Shown here: positions 45,507 through 55,464 of the stretch, in pieces
Numbering within the stretch: position 1 is the first letter of the stretch
How the letters are laid out: the number at the start of each line of letters is the position of its first letter
Source: Isoetes taiwanensis
Lineage: Eukaryota > Streptophyta > Lycopodiopsida > Isoetales > Isoetaceae
Reading direction: 5' to 3'
Length of the DNA stretch: 64,000 nucleotides
NCBI GenBank assembly: GCA_021234155.1
Contig: JAJEKV010000027.1
Coordinates: forward strand, 16,896,891 to 16,960,890
Made by a program: the position numbers and the translations under genes
The notes under the pieces: model-generated
What the model was told of the DNA's origin: nothing
Databases searched by the model: none
Seen by the model: the letters and a program-made list of their open reading frames with translations, nothing else

Positions 45507-46063
45507 ACAGATTACACTTATTTGAGGCTCCACAATAGGCCTGATAGGAAAAATTTAAACACAAAGAATCCCTTATGGATCAAATAGGAAGAATTCAAGC
45601 TATCAATCCAAGACCAGGGTCTAAAGCCAGGTTTAATCCTTCTGATTTGAGCAGAGATAAAGATCACTATAAGTCCTAAAGCTGCCACCATTTGAAGCTC
45701 CTCCACCGAAAGATGCAAGCTAATGAAGATCTCACAAGAGCAACTGTCATTCCGCGCGTTAACTTGGCCTGCTATATTATCCTGCATAGAAGTACTAAAA
45801 GAGGTCGGGTCTCTATTCCAGTAATGTACTAGGAGATTCTCTCCTCTCTCTTCCAACTAAGTAGAACATCGTACAGGCCTTCCCCGAGGGGTGGTCCAAT
45901 CACTCCCATATACATCTTCACTATTTGCACAGGCACCAGCTCCACGACGCTCAACTTTCTTAGAAAACCATGAAGTAAGCTCCACCCTGGACACTAGAAA
46001 CATGGCCTCCCAAGTCTGCAACGATGAAGAAATTTTAGTCTCCCGCCCAAAGTCTCTCCACCC
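45448..46063 (-). mobile_element. Poly(A) retro-insertion (unidentified LINE 3' end or processed transcript)
   Basis: A T run (45448-45468) marks the poly(A) end of a minus-strand insertion. TGGAA lies at 45443-45447 and again at 46064-46068, where copy A has a single site. The minus-strand frames (WRDFGRETKISSS, LVSRVELTSWFSKKVERRGA, then NLLVHYWNRDPTSFSTSMQD) look coding and resemble the end of a retroelement protein, but the family is not recognised and no tail match to LINE A or B was found. Confidence 0.8.
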
Positions 46064-46250
46064 TGGAAAATTTATCTTGTCTAGTTCTTGGATTATCCCT
46101 TCTAACACTGTCCATATCAATGAGCACCGTGTCGGGGCTGCATGGAGAGTCCTGCTCAATCCTAGTCATTGCATTGAGTCTGTTATTTATATAAGTTTCT
46201 CCACAACTTTACAAGATTCATAGGTTTATAAATGTTTACAGATAGGAAGT

Positions 46251-46551
46251 TGTAACAGACCCATGGGAGACCGCTCGAGTGGATCTTAGTGTTGCATTCC
46301 CGAGACAACGGCATAAATAGGTGGATTCGACTACTCATAAACATCTAGATGATTTTGCCCAGTTGGTTAAGGGCATGTCCGTTTGAAACGTTACATCTGA
46401 TACCAAATGTAACGTTCCTGACCAACATGCCCTTAACCAACTGGACAAAACCGTCTAAACGTTTATGAGTAGTCGCTTCTACCCATTTATGCCAGTGTCT
46501 CAAGAATGCGACACCAAGATCCACTCGAGTGTCTCCCATGGGTCTGTTACA
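46251..46551. mobile_element. Palindromic TRIM: two LTRs in inverted orientation with TSD
   Basis: Left LTR 46251-46395 (TGTAACAGACCC...AACGTTACA) in plus orientation, a 12-bp spacer 'tctgataccaaa' (46396-46407), then the same LTR inverted (46408-46551). The spacer is the reverse complement of the start of the tRNA-iMet primer-binding site. The right half is thus the inverted 5' end (LTR plus PBS) of the TRIM family seen at 34894-35361. The whole 301-bp unit is flanked by GAAGT on both sides (46246-46250 and 46552-46556), so it was integrated as a unit. The arms have diverged by scattered substitutions, several of C/T type, so it is not a recent assembly artefact. Confidence 0.9.
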
Positions 46552-47209
46552 GAAGTATTCTTAGGATTTTAAGCAGCCTAACATTTTTTTGCTTCACTTG
46601 GATCTCCTTATTGCAGCGTGATTTTGATTGCTTGCAGCGTCGATGACCTTCTTCTGCAACTGACGATGCTTCTAGCGAAGGATTTATGGCAACCGATTCA
46701 AAAAGAGCTTTTTTTATAGTTATGGTTCATCCGTAATAGGGTTTTTCTAAGGCAGCCAGATCATCTAAGTTTGTCGTTGCCCTAGAGCTTTCGTGCTATA
46801 TCAGAAATGGCCGATTACTATAGTAGATCATCTTTACGAACTCTAGAACATGTGCTTGCTGAGCCATCTGATCAATCAATTAGAAATATAGAAGACGGAT
46901 TTGCACTGCCGATCAGAGAGAGGACTTCATTCCAAAAAATAATTTTGCTTTTTCTTCCTATTCGAAGTTTTTGACATGGCCCATCACATGCTATTCCTGC
47001 TGATGAACAAGATAATAACTTCGAGGATATTCATGATGCTTCTTATAGTGGAGACAGTGATGATGTTGTGATACTTCAGCTTGGTGTAGATTACATCCCT
47101 GTGCACAAGGGTGATCATACCATGGCTGTTGGGTGATGAACTTGGTTGGCTCTTCATTGTACAGTTGGGTTTGTTTTCATAGTTTTGTTTGTTTTTAGTT
47201 GCAGGAGTT

Positions 47210-47560
47210 ATGGAGACTGATGGGGAAGCAGTTGCTGGCGTGGAGCAACCTGCTGTGTCTTTGCCTGAGTCTTTTATTTCGTCTGCTGTAGAGCATCACA
47301 TCCGGACCCTGTTGTGTTTTCGAACTGAGGCGCATAGGATTGCGGCATCCTTGCGCTTGCTTAGGCGGCAACTTAGAGGGTTCTATGTGTCAATTGACAA
47401 TGCCATATCTGTTGTGGATTGGGAGCATTTGGGGGTGCCCGTTTCTGAGTTGCACATCTTGCGCTCTCATATGAGCCTTGCGAGGGTATTGCTTGTGCAA
47501 GAAATACGGCAACTAGATGCAGTCCTTAGGCATGCACAAAGTGGCTCGGCTATGAACTGA
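47210..47560 (+). CDS. Second reading frame of the HUH element, helical protein of about 116 aa
   Basis: From METDGEAVAGVEQPAVSLPE the frame runs open to 47560. It includes SSAVEHHIRTLLCFRTEAHR and ISVVDWEHLGVPVSELHILR and ends in HAQSGSAMN. It is predicted to be mostly alpha-helical with Leu/Arg-rich amphipathic stretches. It directly follows an acceptor-like 'ttttagttgcag' (about 47195-47206), so it may be a further exon of the Rep gene rather than an independent gene. It is absent from copy A, where the deletion begins 12 codons-worth of sequence or less after its ATG. No known domain. Confidence 0.5.
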   Translation: METDGEAVAGVEQPAVSLPESFISSAVEHHIRTLLCFRTEAHRIAASLRLLRRQLRGFYVSIDNAISVVDWEHLGVPVSELHILRSHMSLARVLLVQEIRQLDAVLRHAQSGSAMN

Positions 47561-47778
47561 TTTCTTTACATGTTCTTCTGTTGGCTTGTGATTTTGTGTG
47601 TGGATTGTGAGAAGGATGGAATTGCTTGATGTATAACAGGTATGGTTTGCTGGTTCTGAAATTACTTGTGGTAAATGCTTGTAAATAACGTGTTCAATAA
47701 GTTTGAGTAGGCCGCAATTGGTTAGCAGAATTGTGTATTAAAGTGATGTGCTGGTATTGACCTGTTTGCTTTGTTAGT

Positions 47779-47878
47779 GGGCTTCGGCCCCTAAGCATAC
47801 TAGGCACCCCTTGTGGGATACCTAGTATGCTTGGATGAGCATCGAAACTTATATTGGGGTTCGACTCCCCAGGCTCAT
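47779..47878. promoter_or_regulatory. Three consecutive hairpins near the 3' end of HUH element B
   Basis: Hairpin 1 (47779-47790): GGGC-TTCG-GCCC, a C(UUCG)G tetraloop. Hairpin 2 (47793-47832): a perfect 12-bp stem AAGCATACTAGG/CCTAGTATGCTT with a 16-nt loop. Hairpin 3 (47835-47878): an outer ATGAGC/GCTCAT stem enclosing TGGGG-TTCGACT-CCCCA, which has the geometry and loop consensus of a tRNA T-arm. They lie 112-212 bp before the 3' end. Copy A keeps only the inner part of hairpin 3. A role as replication terminator or Rep recognition structure is inference. Confidence 0.75.
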
Positions 47879-48275
47879 TGTTTGTTTGGCCAAACTTTCA
47901 AATTTCAAAGATTGTATTTATTCAATGGTTTGCTTGGCTGATAGGGGTAAGTCAAATATAGGGGATTTGACCCTATCTTGACCTCCATTTGAGGGCTGGA
48001 ATTTGATGGAGTGGCATATGCTATGGCATATGCTTGGATCGGATGGTCCCAAAAAATTATTGGACACCCCAAATAATGTGAGGTATATGTGGGCACCCTT
48101 CCCCTAGAGGCCTCCTGACCAAAACCATGACCCAGTTTGCTTCCCCTTAGAACCTTCTTTGCGCAGCCAATCCCCAAACAGGACATTGGTCAAATACACA
48201 GTGGAATGCCACGTAAGCACGAGATCCAGGCCATCGACAAGGCCGAATGCCGGAGAAGACAGGGAAGAACTGGCC

Positions 48276-51200
48276 ATGGCTCGCCGAGGAGGACTATCCT
48301 GTCGGCTTCTAATCACCTTAGTAGCCCTGGTGCTCCTCCTTGCAGAAACGACTTTCTTAGGCCGATTTAGTTCGTCTCTAGTAAAAGTGGCCAATGAAGT
48401 AGAGCAAAACATTAATTTTTTTGTCCGTCCTGACACTGTTTCTTCTTCTCGAAAAATGCTACCCTCCGATCCTGCTCCTCTGGGTTGTGAAAAGCTGCTT
48501 GAAGATCAGGATCGTATTCATTATTCTAGGGACTTTCAGAAGGACCCCGTGCGGGTTGAGTTTTCCGAGTCTCAGGTTTACTTTTATTCGCCCAAATTTC
48601 TCTTTTGCATAATTTCCAAATTCTATCACTGTTAGGATGTGCGCGTTGTTTCATCATTGGTTAGCGATCTATTAGACCCTTGAATGCATCAGCTTAGCAA
48701 GTTATTGAGATGCTTTAGTAAATGAATGTAAACTGCATCTATCCACAAAAATAAGATGTTGAGAAAGTTATAGCTATCAGATGAACAGACAAAATTTCTA
48801 TGGAAAGGAAGAAGACCATCTAGGGATCGTAATGGCATCTTCTCATATTGGTTACATAATTCAGTGTGAATCTGACAAGAAGTAAGTTCCTTGTCTTCTT
48901 ATAGCTTCAGAAAATCTACCGGGATCCATGACACTGGCTTAGAAAGGATTAAGCAGCATGTACGCTTGTGCCTTCTCATAAGTTTAGTTTGCCAAACTGG
49001 AGTCGTACCTCAGAAGAGACCATTGCCTACTAAAGATGGGATTTGATGCTTTGTACAGTCCCACCTTCATTTTTCTATGGTTAAGTTCACTTGGTCATGT
49101 TGTGTTCATGTTTGTCTTTGTGATTCACACTCTTTTATCTTAATAGGGAACTGTTAAGTAATGGCAAGTGAAGACAAATTATGTTGAAGCTGTGTTTCCA
49201 ATTTATGACAGGGAACAGATGGATGTGCAGTACCTTGCGTATTTAACACGAATATGCCACCAAACAAAAATCCAGATGCAGTTTTTGGCATGCGTATGGA
49301 TGAAGGCATTGCTCGAGTTGCACGCACTATGGAGTCAAAATTGTATTATGCGGAATATGATGTTGCCACTGCGCATAGGTGGGTGGAACCCTTGAATTGC
49401 ATTTAGCACTCATTATGTTTAGTCTTTACATATGTATCATTGAAGTAGTATGCTTGATCTAAGTAATATCCCCCAATTCTCCAAGCTGTTGTACAAAGTC
49501 TCTTTTCCGAATAGTGGATCTTACAGCATTATACAACAGTGCCGTACCTCCTTGAAAGATAAGAAGTAGATATTGAGAATAACAAGTTTATCAACATAAG
49601 ATGACCTTATCATCAACATCTTCCTATTAGATATAGACAGCACTTTTCATAGCCTGGTCAGAAAGCTCCCAAGCGCTCGTACCGCCTTGGAACAATAGTT
49701 CAAGTTATGTTGAGGACAGCTTGGACTGGGAGTTGATCTGTGACTTTCTCATGCTAGCCCACTCCTGGTTCTAGTTGATAATAAAGGAGGTTTATTTGCT
49801 ATATGTAACTCAGGAGTCTATGTTTCATTACCTTTTATTGCTTGATAATGCACTAACAATATGTGCTATCTCCTCAGTAGGGGATATAGCGTGGTAATGA
49901 CAACGAGTCTTTCCTCCGATGTACCTGTTGGGTATTTTTCCTGGGCTGAATATGATATTATGGCCCCCCTACAACCAAAAACGGAGAAGGCACTTGCTGC
50001 AGCATTTATTTCTAATTGTGGAGGACACAACTTCCGTTTAGAAGCAGTTACGGCACTGCAGAAATTGGGCATCAGTGTTGACTCTTATGGTTCTTGTCTG
50101 CGCAATGTGCATCGAGGTGGTATGCTGTCTATAAAAATTCTCTTTCTTATCACATTAACTAATGCTTCTCATGTCATCAACATCTCATGCAAACTTTGCC
50201 CTCACATCGTCGCCTAGTTTTCAAAATTTGAAATAAATTCCAAGGAATATTTTAAGTGATGGCTTGGGGACCTTAGCGTTCGATCTGGACTGTGTCCCTT
50301 TTGACTTCCAATCTTAGCACCCAAAGTCTGCTTCATAAAGTTTCTCATAAAGTAAAAGTACAAAGGGAAATTGCGTACATGAAGTGCACATCTCTTTGTT
50401 TCAAATTATTAACTCTGTAGCAATTGCAACTTGTTATTGTTTACATAATGCGGCATTGTCACCACTCTGCATAATATTTGAATTTATGCTGAAACAAAAT
50501 TTCCTCTTTTTTAATTGCAGCCGTGGATAAAGTGAAAGCGCTGCAGCATTATAAATTTAGTTTAGCATTTGAGAACTCGAATGAAGAGGACTACGTGACT
50601 GAAAAATTTTGGCAATCTCTAGTAGCAGGTACTTTTTGAGATCCATAGAGCAACATCAATGGAGAGGCATATATTTGCTGGATAATGTCTGGGTGGTGGA
50701 GTCTTGATAGGTGGCCTCTCTGTTTGCAGGAGCTGTGCCTGTAGTCATTGGAGCCCCAAACATTGCAGAATTTGCTCCAGCCTCCAATGCTATTATTCAC
50801 TTGAAGCAGATAGAGGATGTACAGCGTGTAGCAGATTACATGAAGTATCTTGCTTCCAATATTTCTGCTTATAATGAGACTCTTCGGTATGAGATATTTA
50901 CTTGTCGTCCAATGGGCTGTAATGAGGATCAAGTTTTTTCTAGAACACTTCTCTAACGTGACATGTCTGGAAATGTGTAGCTGGAAGTTTGATGGTCCAT
51001 CCAATTCATTTAAGGCACTTGTTGATATGGCAGCAGTGCATTCGTCTTGTCGCCTTTGCATTCACGTAGCAACACAAATATATGCACGTGAGGAAGAAGC
51101 TTTGAAGGATAATAAATCAAAAGACCGTCTTTGCAAGTGCACTCAAGGAGACAAGACGATATTCCACCTCTATGTTCGAGAACGTGGCAGGTTTTATCCG

Positions 51201-51616
51201 GAGTCTGTCTTTATTAGGTCCAACCTTTGAACTCAGTCTCTCAAATTTCCATGTTTTATATGTACGCATCTCTATAATGAAAAAATTAAAAATAGGATAC
51301 GTTTATTTCGGCATTAAGAAATGAGCATCGTCCTCCTTACCATCTCCTATTTCCATCTTGCAGTTCAGATAATGTCACAGTAAGATCACTGGAGAAGGCA
51401 ATTATTTCTAAATTCACCTCCAAAGGCCACGTCCCAGTTTGGAGGCGTGAAAGGCCAACGATTTTACAAGGCGATGGCAAGTTAAAAATTCACACGATTT
51501 ATCCTGTTGGTTTGACACAAAGACAGGCGTTATATTCCTGGAAGTTCAATGATAAAAGTCTGGGGGAGTACATTAAGGATAACCCCTGTGCTAAGCTCGA
51601 AGTTATTTTTGTATAG
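48276..51616 (+). CDS. FUT11/FUT12-like (FucTA): Core alpha-1,3-fucosyltransferase (GT10), seven exons
   Basis: Exons: 48276-48575, 49212-49378, 49878-50119, 50521-50628, 50730-50886, 50981-51217, 51364-51616. Phases agree throughout and give 487 codons (plant enzymes are about 500). The chosen start [20 protein letters not shown] gives a type II anchor (residues about 10-29) after a short basic tail, as expected for a Golgi enzyme. Exon 2 carries CAVPC and [20 protein letters not shown]; exon 3 [20 protein letters not shown] and [17 protein letters not shown]; exons 4-5 the GT10 donor-binding motif ([19 protein letters not shown]) and [13 protein letters not shown]; exon 7 [17 protein letters not shown], ending in CAKLEVIFV. 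It transfers fucose from GDP-fucose to the innermost GlcNAc of N-glycans. Exon 3 could start at 49881 instead. No disruption seen. Confidence 0.93.
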
Positions 51617-52840
51617 TTCTTATTTGCAGTGCAGCTAATGGACAACAGCACCTTGGGAAAAAGATTTCCCGCTATCAAATTTTTACAGAGTCAAATGAGG
51701 TCGCATTGGTGTTGCTACCTCTGAGCATTTGCGGATCCTGAATTGTGTAAGTCCCATCCACTGGATTGCATCACATCCTGGCGAATTCTTTCTTCTAATA
51801 CATGGCCATGTCGTCAGTTGAATTCTTATTCACAAAGGTCACTACAGTGGCATTGTATTATACACATTCATTTGGAATTTAATTTTTAAAGAAGCTATAT
51901 GCCATGCCTTCTTTGTATGGATGAACTAACTTTTACGGCAAGCATTTTTTTGTAGGGCATGCTATTGTACACGGTTCATCTAAAACTTTATGCAAGGACC
52001 AAATGAACCAACCATGTCACATGTTTTGTGTACAATTCAACACAAGTAGAAGCATAGGGCCACGTAGAAGCATATTGAAGGTCAAATATGTCAGATATTT
52101 GTAAGTACTGCTTACAATTTTGAGGTGGGAAGAACAAAAGGCATATTGGAAGTAAGTACTGCCGTAAATAGTTGAAGGTAAGTGCTTGCCGTACAACTGA
52201 ATCAACTAGAATTTCTGAATCATGTTGTTTGTGGCTTTGAGAGATGACAAGCCACAATTGATTCCATCTTATAGCGATCCAACAACAGGCTGATCAAAAG
52301 ATGAAAAAGATCCATATTATACTAACAAACAGCACTGGAGAATCGAATTTTACAACTGAGTCATCAGTTTCTGAATCATGTTGATTGTGTCTTAGAGATG
52401 ACAAACCACAATTGCTTCCATATTATAGCGATTCAACAACACGCTGAACAAAAGATCAAAAAGATCCATATTATACTAACAAACAGCACTGCAGCGTGCA
52501 ATGCATTTACTTAATAACGACCCCCTTGAAAAAGCATTCATATCTATGTTTCCATTAATCTTCCTCAAGTCCAATAATGTTCGGCTATCGCAAGATGACA
52601 AACCCAAAAGATGGCAACAACATATTGAGCAAAAAACTTTATTGATCAGGAGGATAGGATAATATGTACTAATAAGCGCTACTGCAGGCAAACAGGACCG
52701 ACATGGGATGCCAAGTAGGCCCTTGGATACTTACACTATATACATGTTGCTCATGTTATGGCCCAGTAGGTTGTGAAAGCCTCACTGGCCACTTCGGATG
52801 GATAGCAGTATTAACAAACCCTTGTGTAGCCAACAAACCC
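51617..52840. other. Intergenic stretch between the convergent fucosyltransferase and F-box genes
   Basis: The fucosyltransferase 3' UTR extends at least to about 51780, judged from the retrocopy. The rest is AT-rich and includes a 156-bp tandem repeat. Confidence 0.5.
52193..52500. repeat. 156-bp tandem duplication, possibly with a degenerate third copy
   Basis: 'ttctgaatcatgttg' starts at 52213 and 52369. Both copies continue with 'gatgacaa.ccacaatt', 'tatagcgat.caacaac' and 'ccatattatactaacaaaca'. A weaker third version ('gatgacaaaccc...tactaataagcgctactgcag') follows at about 52590-52690. It lies downstream of the F-box gene. Confidence 0.8.
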
Positions 52841-52841
52841 A

Positions 52842-52963
52842 CTCAAATCCTAGGAAAATATACTCCATGTACCCTCCCTGGTCTAGCAGGATCACCAAAA
52901 TGCTCAAATCCTAGGAAAATATACTCCATGTACCCTCCCTGGTCTAGCAGGATCACCAAAATG
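52842..52963. repeat. 61-bp tandem duplication across the F-box stop codon
   Basis: Two essentially identical 61-bp copies start at 52842 and 52903 ('ctcaaatcctaggaaaata' onward). On the minus strand the junction itself creates the TGA that ends the F-box frame. 61 is not a multiple of 3, so the second copy is out of frame. This is a recent event. Confidence 0.9.
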
Positions 52964-54493
52964 CTCATCCTGTGCCCTGTCCAAACGGCCTGATCCAATG
53001 CTACTTGCCAGGGCACTAGGACTGCCTCCGATAACAAATCTGGGGCCAACAAGATGACCCCCTCTAGGTTGATCACCATGATGAGGCAGACCACCCAGAA
53101 ATCCAGGTCGAGGCGGACCACCCAAACCACCAGGATATAGATCATAATCTCCCCCAATAAATCCAGGAAGAATTCCAGGATAAGGTCTCATTGGTGGTTG
53201 CCTGAAATGAAAACGGAAAGGGCGCCTCCGCTCATGCATTACTGGCCTCCTATCTCTTTCTTTTCTGTATAGCCACTCCTGAACAAAGGTCCGCCTCCAT
53301 CCTAAAGAAGAAGGCGCGCGATCCTCCAACCAGCCCAATTCCTCAAAACATTTTTTCCTCCAAAGAGTTTCTGCAGATGCTAAGAATTTTATCTCTGATG
53401 ATACACAGGCCATCCTTGCCAATGATATGGCTGTAAGCAACTCCAATATTTTCATTTTCAAGTCACATGGTAGTAAGCAAAATGATGACGGTAATGGAAG
53501 TTTTGCACTTTCACATAACCAGGTCAATGTCGGTATAGACATATTATCTTTAACCTGATTCCAAAGCTCAAACAAATGTGGAAATGCATCTTCTAACGTT
53601 CCTTCTGCTTGTGCATTTATCCACCTTGAGACTAGCAAATCCATACGTCTTACCTGAGAACAAATACTGCCATACACAACTAAGAACTCTCCAAGCTCCA
53701 CAAATTTGAGATTTATCTCTGGGCGGTTGTTTGACATTCTCAAAAACCTAGGCAGTGTATAACAATAACTGTTTTGATAATCCATTGCTGTCTGCCCGGT
53801 TTCTGATTCTGCTTTTGGGGATAAAACAAAACCCGTTTCCAACATAACTCCATGAACAGCAAGAACAAGAAGATGATGCTGATTTCTTATGTTACCATTT
53901 TCCGCATCCAAAACCCTGTGCAAGAAGTCTGGGATAGAAAAACGTGGTGCCTCTGCACCTTCCTGCATCCCACTAATTTCTTCACTCTGGTCTAATTGTG
54001 TGCTTTCTTCCTGCATCTTGCTAGTTGATTCCTCTGTTATTTCCATAGAAGCATACCCTGTACTGCCCGAGGTCGAGGCTATAGCGGTCTCTATATTGTG
54101 CAGTGCAAAAAGCCCTGCCCGTTGAGATGCAGCACGGGCACAAAGCTCTCGTCGTGCTCCTGCTCCCACAATCTCAATCCCTGCCAAACAGGAAGAAACG
54201 GCCTGATCTTGGGGTATTTCTGCTGCTGCAGCCAACTCCGGCGGAGAAACAGAGTAATAAACAAGGTCGCCAGAAGTGATGCCTAGATCGATCAAGGGAG
54301 TGGATGGATTGGCAAGGATATCATCTTTCTTGTTGAGAGAAATTTTAATTTGATCAGAGGGCAAAGAAGTGAGAGAAGAGAGGACGGATTTAAGGGAGGC
54401 AAGGGTGGAAGGAGATGGAACCTGGAAGCGCAGTGTTGGGGATGAAGAAGCTGGTGCCGTTGCCGATCTCGCTCGAAGTCTGACGCTCGCCAT
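52904..54493 (-). CDS. SKIP22-like: F-box protein with ubiquitin-like and FP-type domains (FBXO7/SKIP22 type)
   Basis: Single exon, 529 codons. Residues about 1-85 (RLRARSATAPAS, LKSVLSSLTSLPSDQIKISL, LIDLGITSGDLVYYSV) form a ubiquitin-like fold. An acidic linker follows. Residues about 180-320 (IPDFLHRVLDAEN, LVLAVHGVMLETGFVLS, FVVYGS-like strands) correspond to the FP/PI31-type dimerisation domain. FCLLPCDLKMKILELLTAIS and ETLWRKKCFEELGW are the F-box (about 350-405) that binds Skp1 in SCF ubiquitin ligases. The tail is Arg/Pro/Gly-rich (FHFRQPPMRPYPG, GGLGGPPRPGFLGG) as in PI31/FBXO7. The last about 20 residues arise from a 61-bp duplication that creates the stop. The start MASVRLRARS is the first Met and has an A-rich upstream context. 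Confidence 0.9.
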   Translation of the reverse strand: MASVRLRARSATAPASSSPTLRFQVPSPSTLASLKSVLSSLTSLPSDQIKISLNKKDDILANPSTPLIDLGITSGDLVYYSVSPPELAAAAEIPQDQAVSSCLAGIEIVGAGARRELCARAASQRAGLFALHNIETAIASTSGSTGYASMEITEESTSKMQEESTQLDQSEEISGMQEGAEAPRFSIPDFLHRVLDAENGNIRNQHHLLVLAVHGVMLETGFVLSPKAESETGQTAMDYQNSYCYTLPRFLRMSNNRPEINLKFVELGEFLVVYGSICSQVRRMDLLVSRWINAQAEGTLEDAFPHLFELWNQVKDNMSIPTLTWLCESAKLPLPSSFCLLPCDLKMKILELLTAISLARMACVSSEIKFLASAETLWRKKCFEELGWLEDRAPSSLGWRRTFVQEWLYRKERDRRPVMHERRRPFRFHFRQPPMRPYPGILPGFIGGDYDLYPGGLGGPPRPGFLGGLPHHGDQPRGGHLVGPRFVIGGSPSALASSIGSGRLDRAQDEHFGDPARPGRVHGVYFPRI

Positions 54494-55360
54494 GGACGGA
54501 AGGTTGGCTCTTCGCTATGCGGCAACCCAACCAGATGTCAACCTAAAAACAACTTACCTAAATTTTTTCCTTATATAGACCGCTCGCAATCGAACACTTC
54601 CGAGCCGTTGATCCAGCAAGAACTAAACAAGTTGGTTGCTTTTGAGAATCCCATTCAGTTCAATTTATCGGGACATAATGAACGAGAGGTTCATATCACT
54701 CACTCCATTATCTTATCTTTGGGAAAATTAGATCCTTGCTCTGGTTTTTGCGGATCCGTGCTGCCTCTCGCATCCCATTGTTTCTCTCTGTGCTCTTTGC
54801 TTAGGTCCCACAAGTTTACTGGTCTTCGTAGACGATAAAAACGAATTCAATTTAATTCCCTTATCTAGCTGCTCCTCCTAGTCTTCATAGACGATAACAA
54901 TAAATTCAATTCAATTCAATTCTGCTCTCGGTTCTAATCGCATCCCTGTGGTTTTGACTTATTTACGCGGCAAAGCTTAACCTATGTATAGTATTTTATA
55001 AATGTTTTGGCTGCATTTTTTTCTACTCAGCTTGTCTGTGCTTTTTTTAATCTTTTGCTATGATAATTTGCTCATTTCTGCCATAGTTAGCTAGAACAAC
55101 ATTGTTCCTAAGGTTTTATTTGATTTTGTTACCTTTTTGTTATTCAAAAAATGGATGCAACCGATTTGGACATTGCACAATATAAAGATTGTGTGTTCAG
55201 TTAGAAGCTTCTTCAACAACTCCATTCTTTTTCTTCCTTTGATCAATGGATCATTTTCTCACAGTTCTGGGTGGTATCTCTCATCAATCTAGCCTCTAGA
55301 AGACCTGGCAGAACAGAGCAAGAAGGTGCCACGAAGCACAGTTTGGTGGAAATTTGAACC
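54494..55360. other. Promoter side of the F-box gene with retroelement tail remnants
   Basis: Upstream sequence of the minus-strand F-box gene. It holds a LINE-B-like 3' end (separate entry). No gene is identified. Confidence 0.4.
54800..54930 (+). mobile_element. LINE-B-like 3' tails with (ATTCA)n
   Basis: Two adjacent tails, 'ggtcttcgtagacgataaaa' at 54822 and 'agtcttcatagacgataaca' at 54880, resemble the LINE-B end 'ggtct..gtggacgataaaa'. Each runs into A/T-rich 'gaattcaatt'/'attcaattcaattcaa' repeats. Only the last about 60-100 bp of an element remain. Confidence 0.6.
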
Positions 55361-55363
55361 TCG

Positions 55364-55461
55364 CGTGCATTACATTAGGTAATGCACGTTGATCGAGATC
55401 CAATGAGTAATTTTTCTTGGTGGCGCCACCAGATTCAGTAGTGCACTCGCCGTGAGTGCAC
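55364..55461. other. Cluster of three perfect hairpins
   Basis: Hairpin 1 (55364-55388): CGTGCATTAC-attag-GTAATGCACG. Hairpin 2 (55419-55430): the palindrome GGTGGCGCCACC. Hairpin 3 (55441-55461): GTGCACTC-gccgt-GAGTGCAC. All are perfect and fall within 100 bp of otherwise unstructured DNA. Hairpins 1 and 3 both start GTGCA. No gene overlaps convincingly. Function unknown. Confidence 0.7.
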
Positions 55462-55464
55462 CGC

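Larger units (their letters stand above)
44407..47990 (+). mobile_element. HUH Rep-encoding element, copy B (longer, with insertions)
   Basis: Same ends as copy A but 3.58 kb. Order: Rep gene (to 45445); poly(A) retro-insertion (45448-46063, TSD TGGAA); remainder of the Rep gene (to about 46171); about 810 bp of foreign sequence that replaces about 90 bp of the gene (46172-46984) and includes the palindromic TRIM; the acidic Rep tail (from about 46989); a second reading frame (47210-47560); a hairpin array (47779-47878); and the 3' end. Identity to copy A is high, so both derive from one family. Copy B retains the fuller architecture. Confidence 0.8.

Noticed and set aside
47845-47880. A functional tRNA gene at the T-arm-like hairpin
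   Set aside because: D and anticodon arms are absent; only an acceptor-like stem and a T-arm-like stem-loop are present.
41009-47990. Integrated geminivirus or other plant ssDNA virus
   Set aside because: The Rep-like protein lacks a superfamily-3 helicase, there is no coat protein, and two copies share defined ends with a second non-viral frame. A transposon is the simpler reading.
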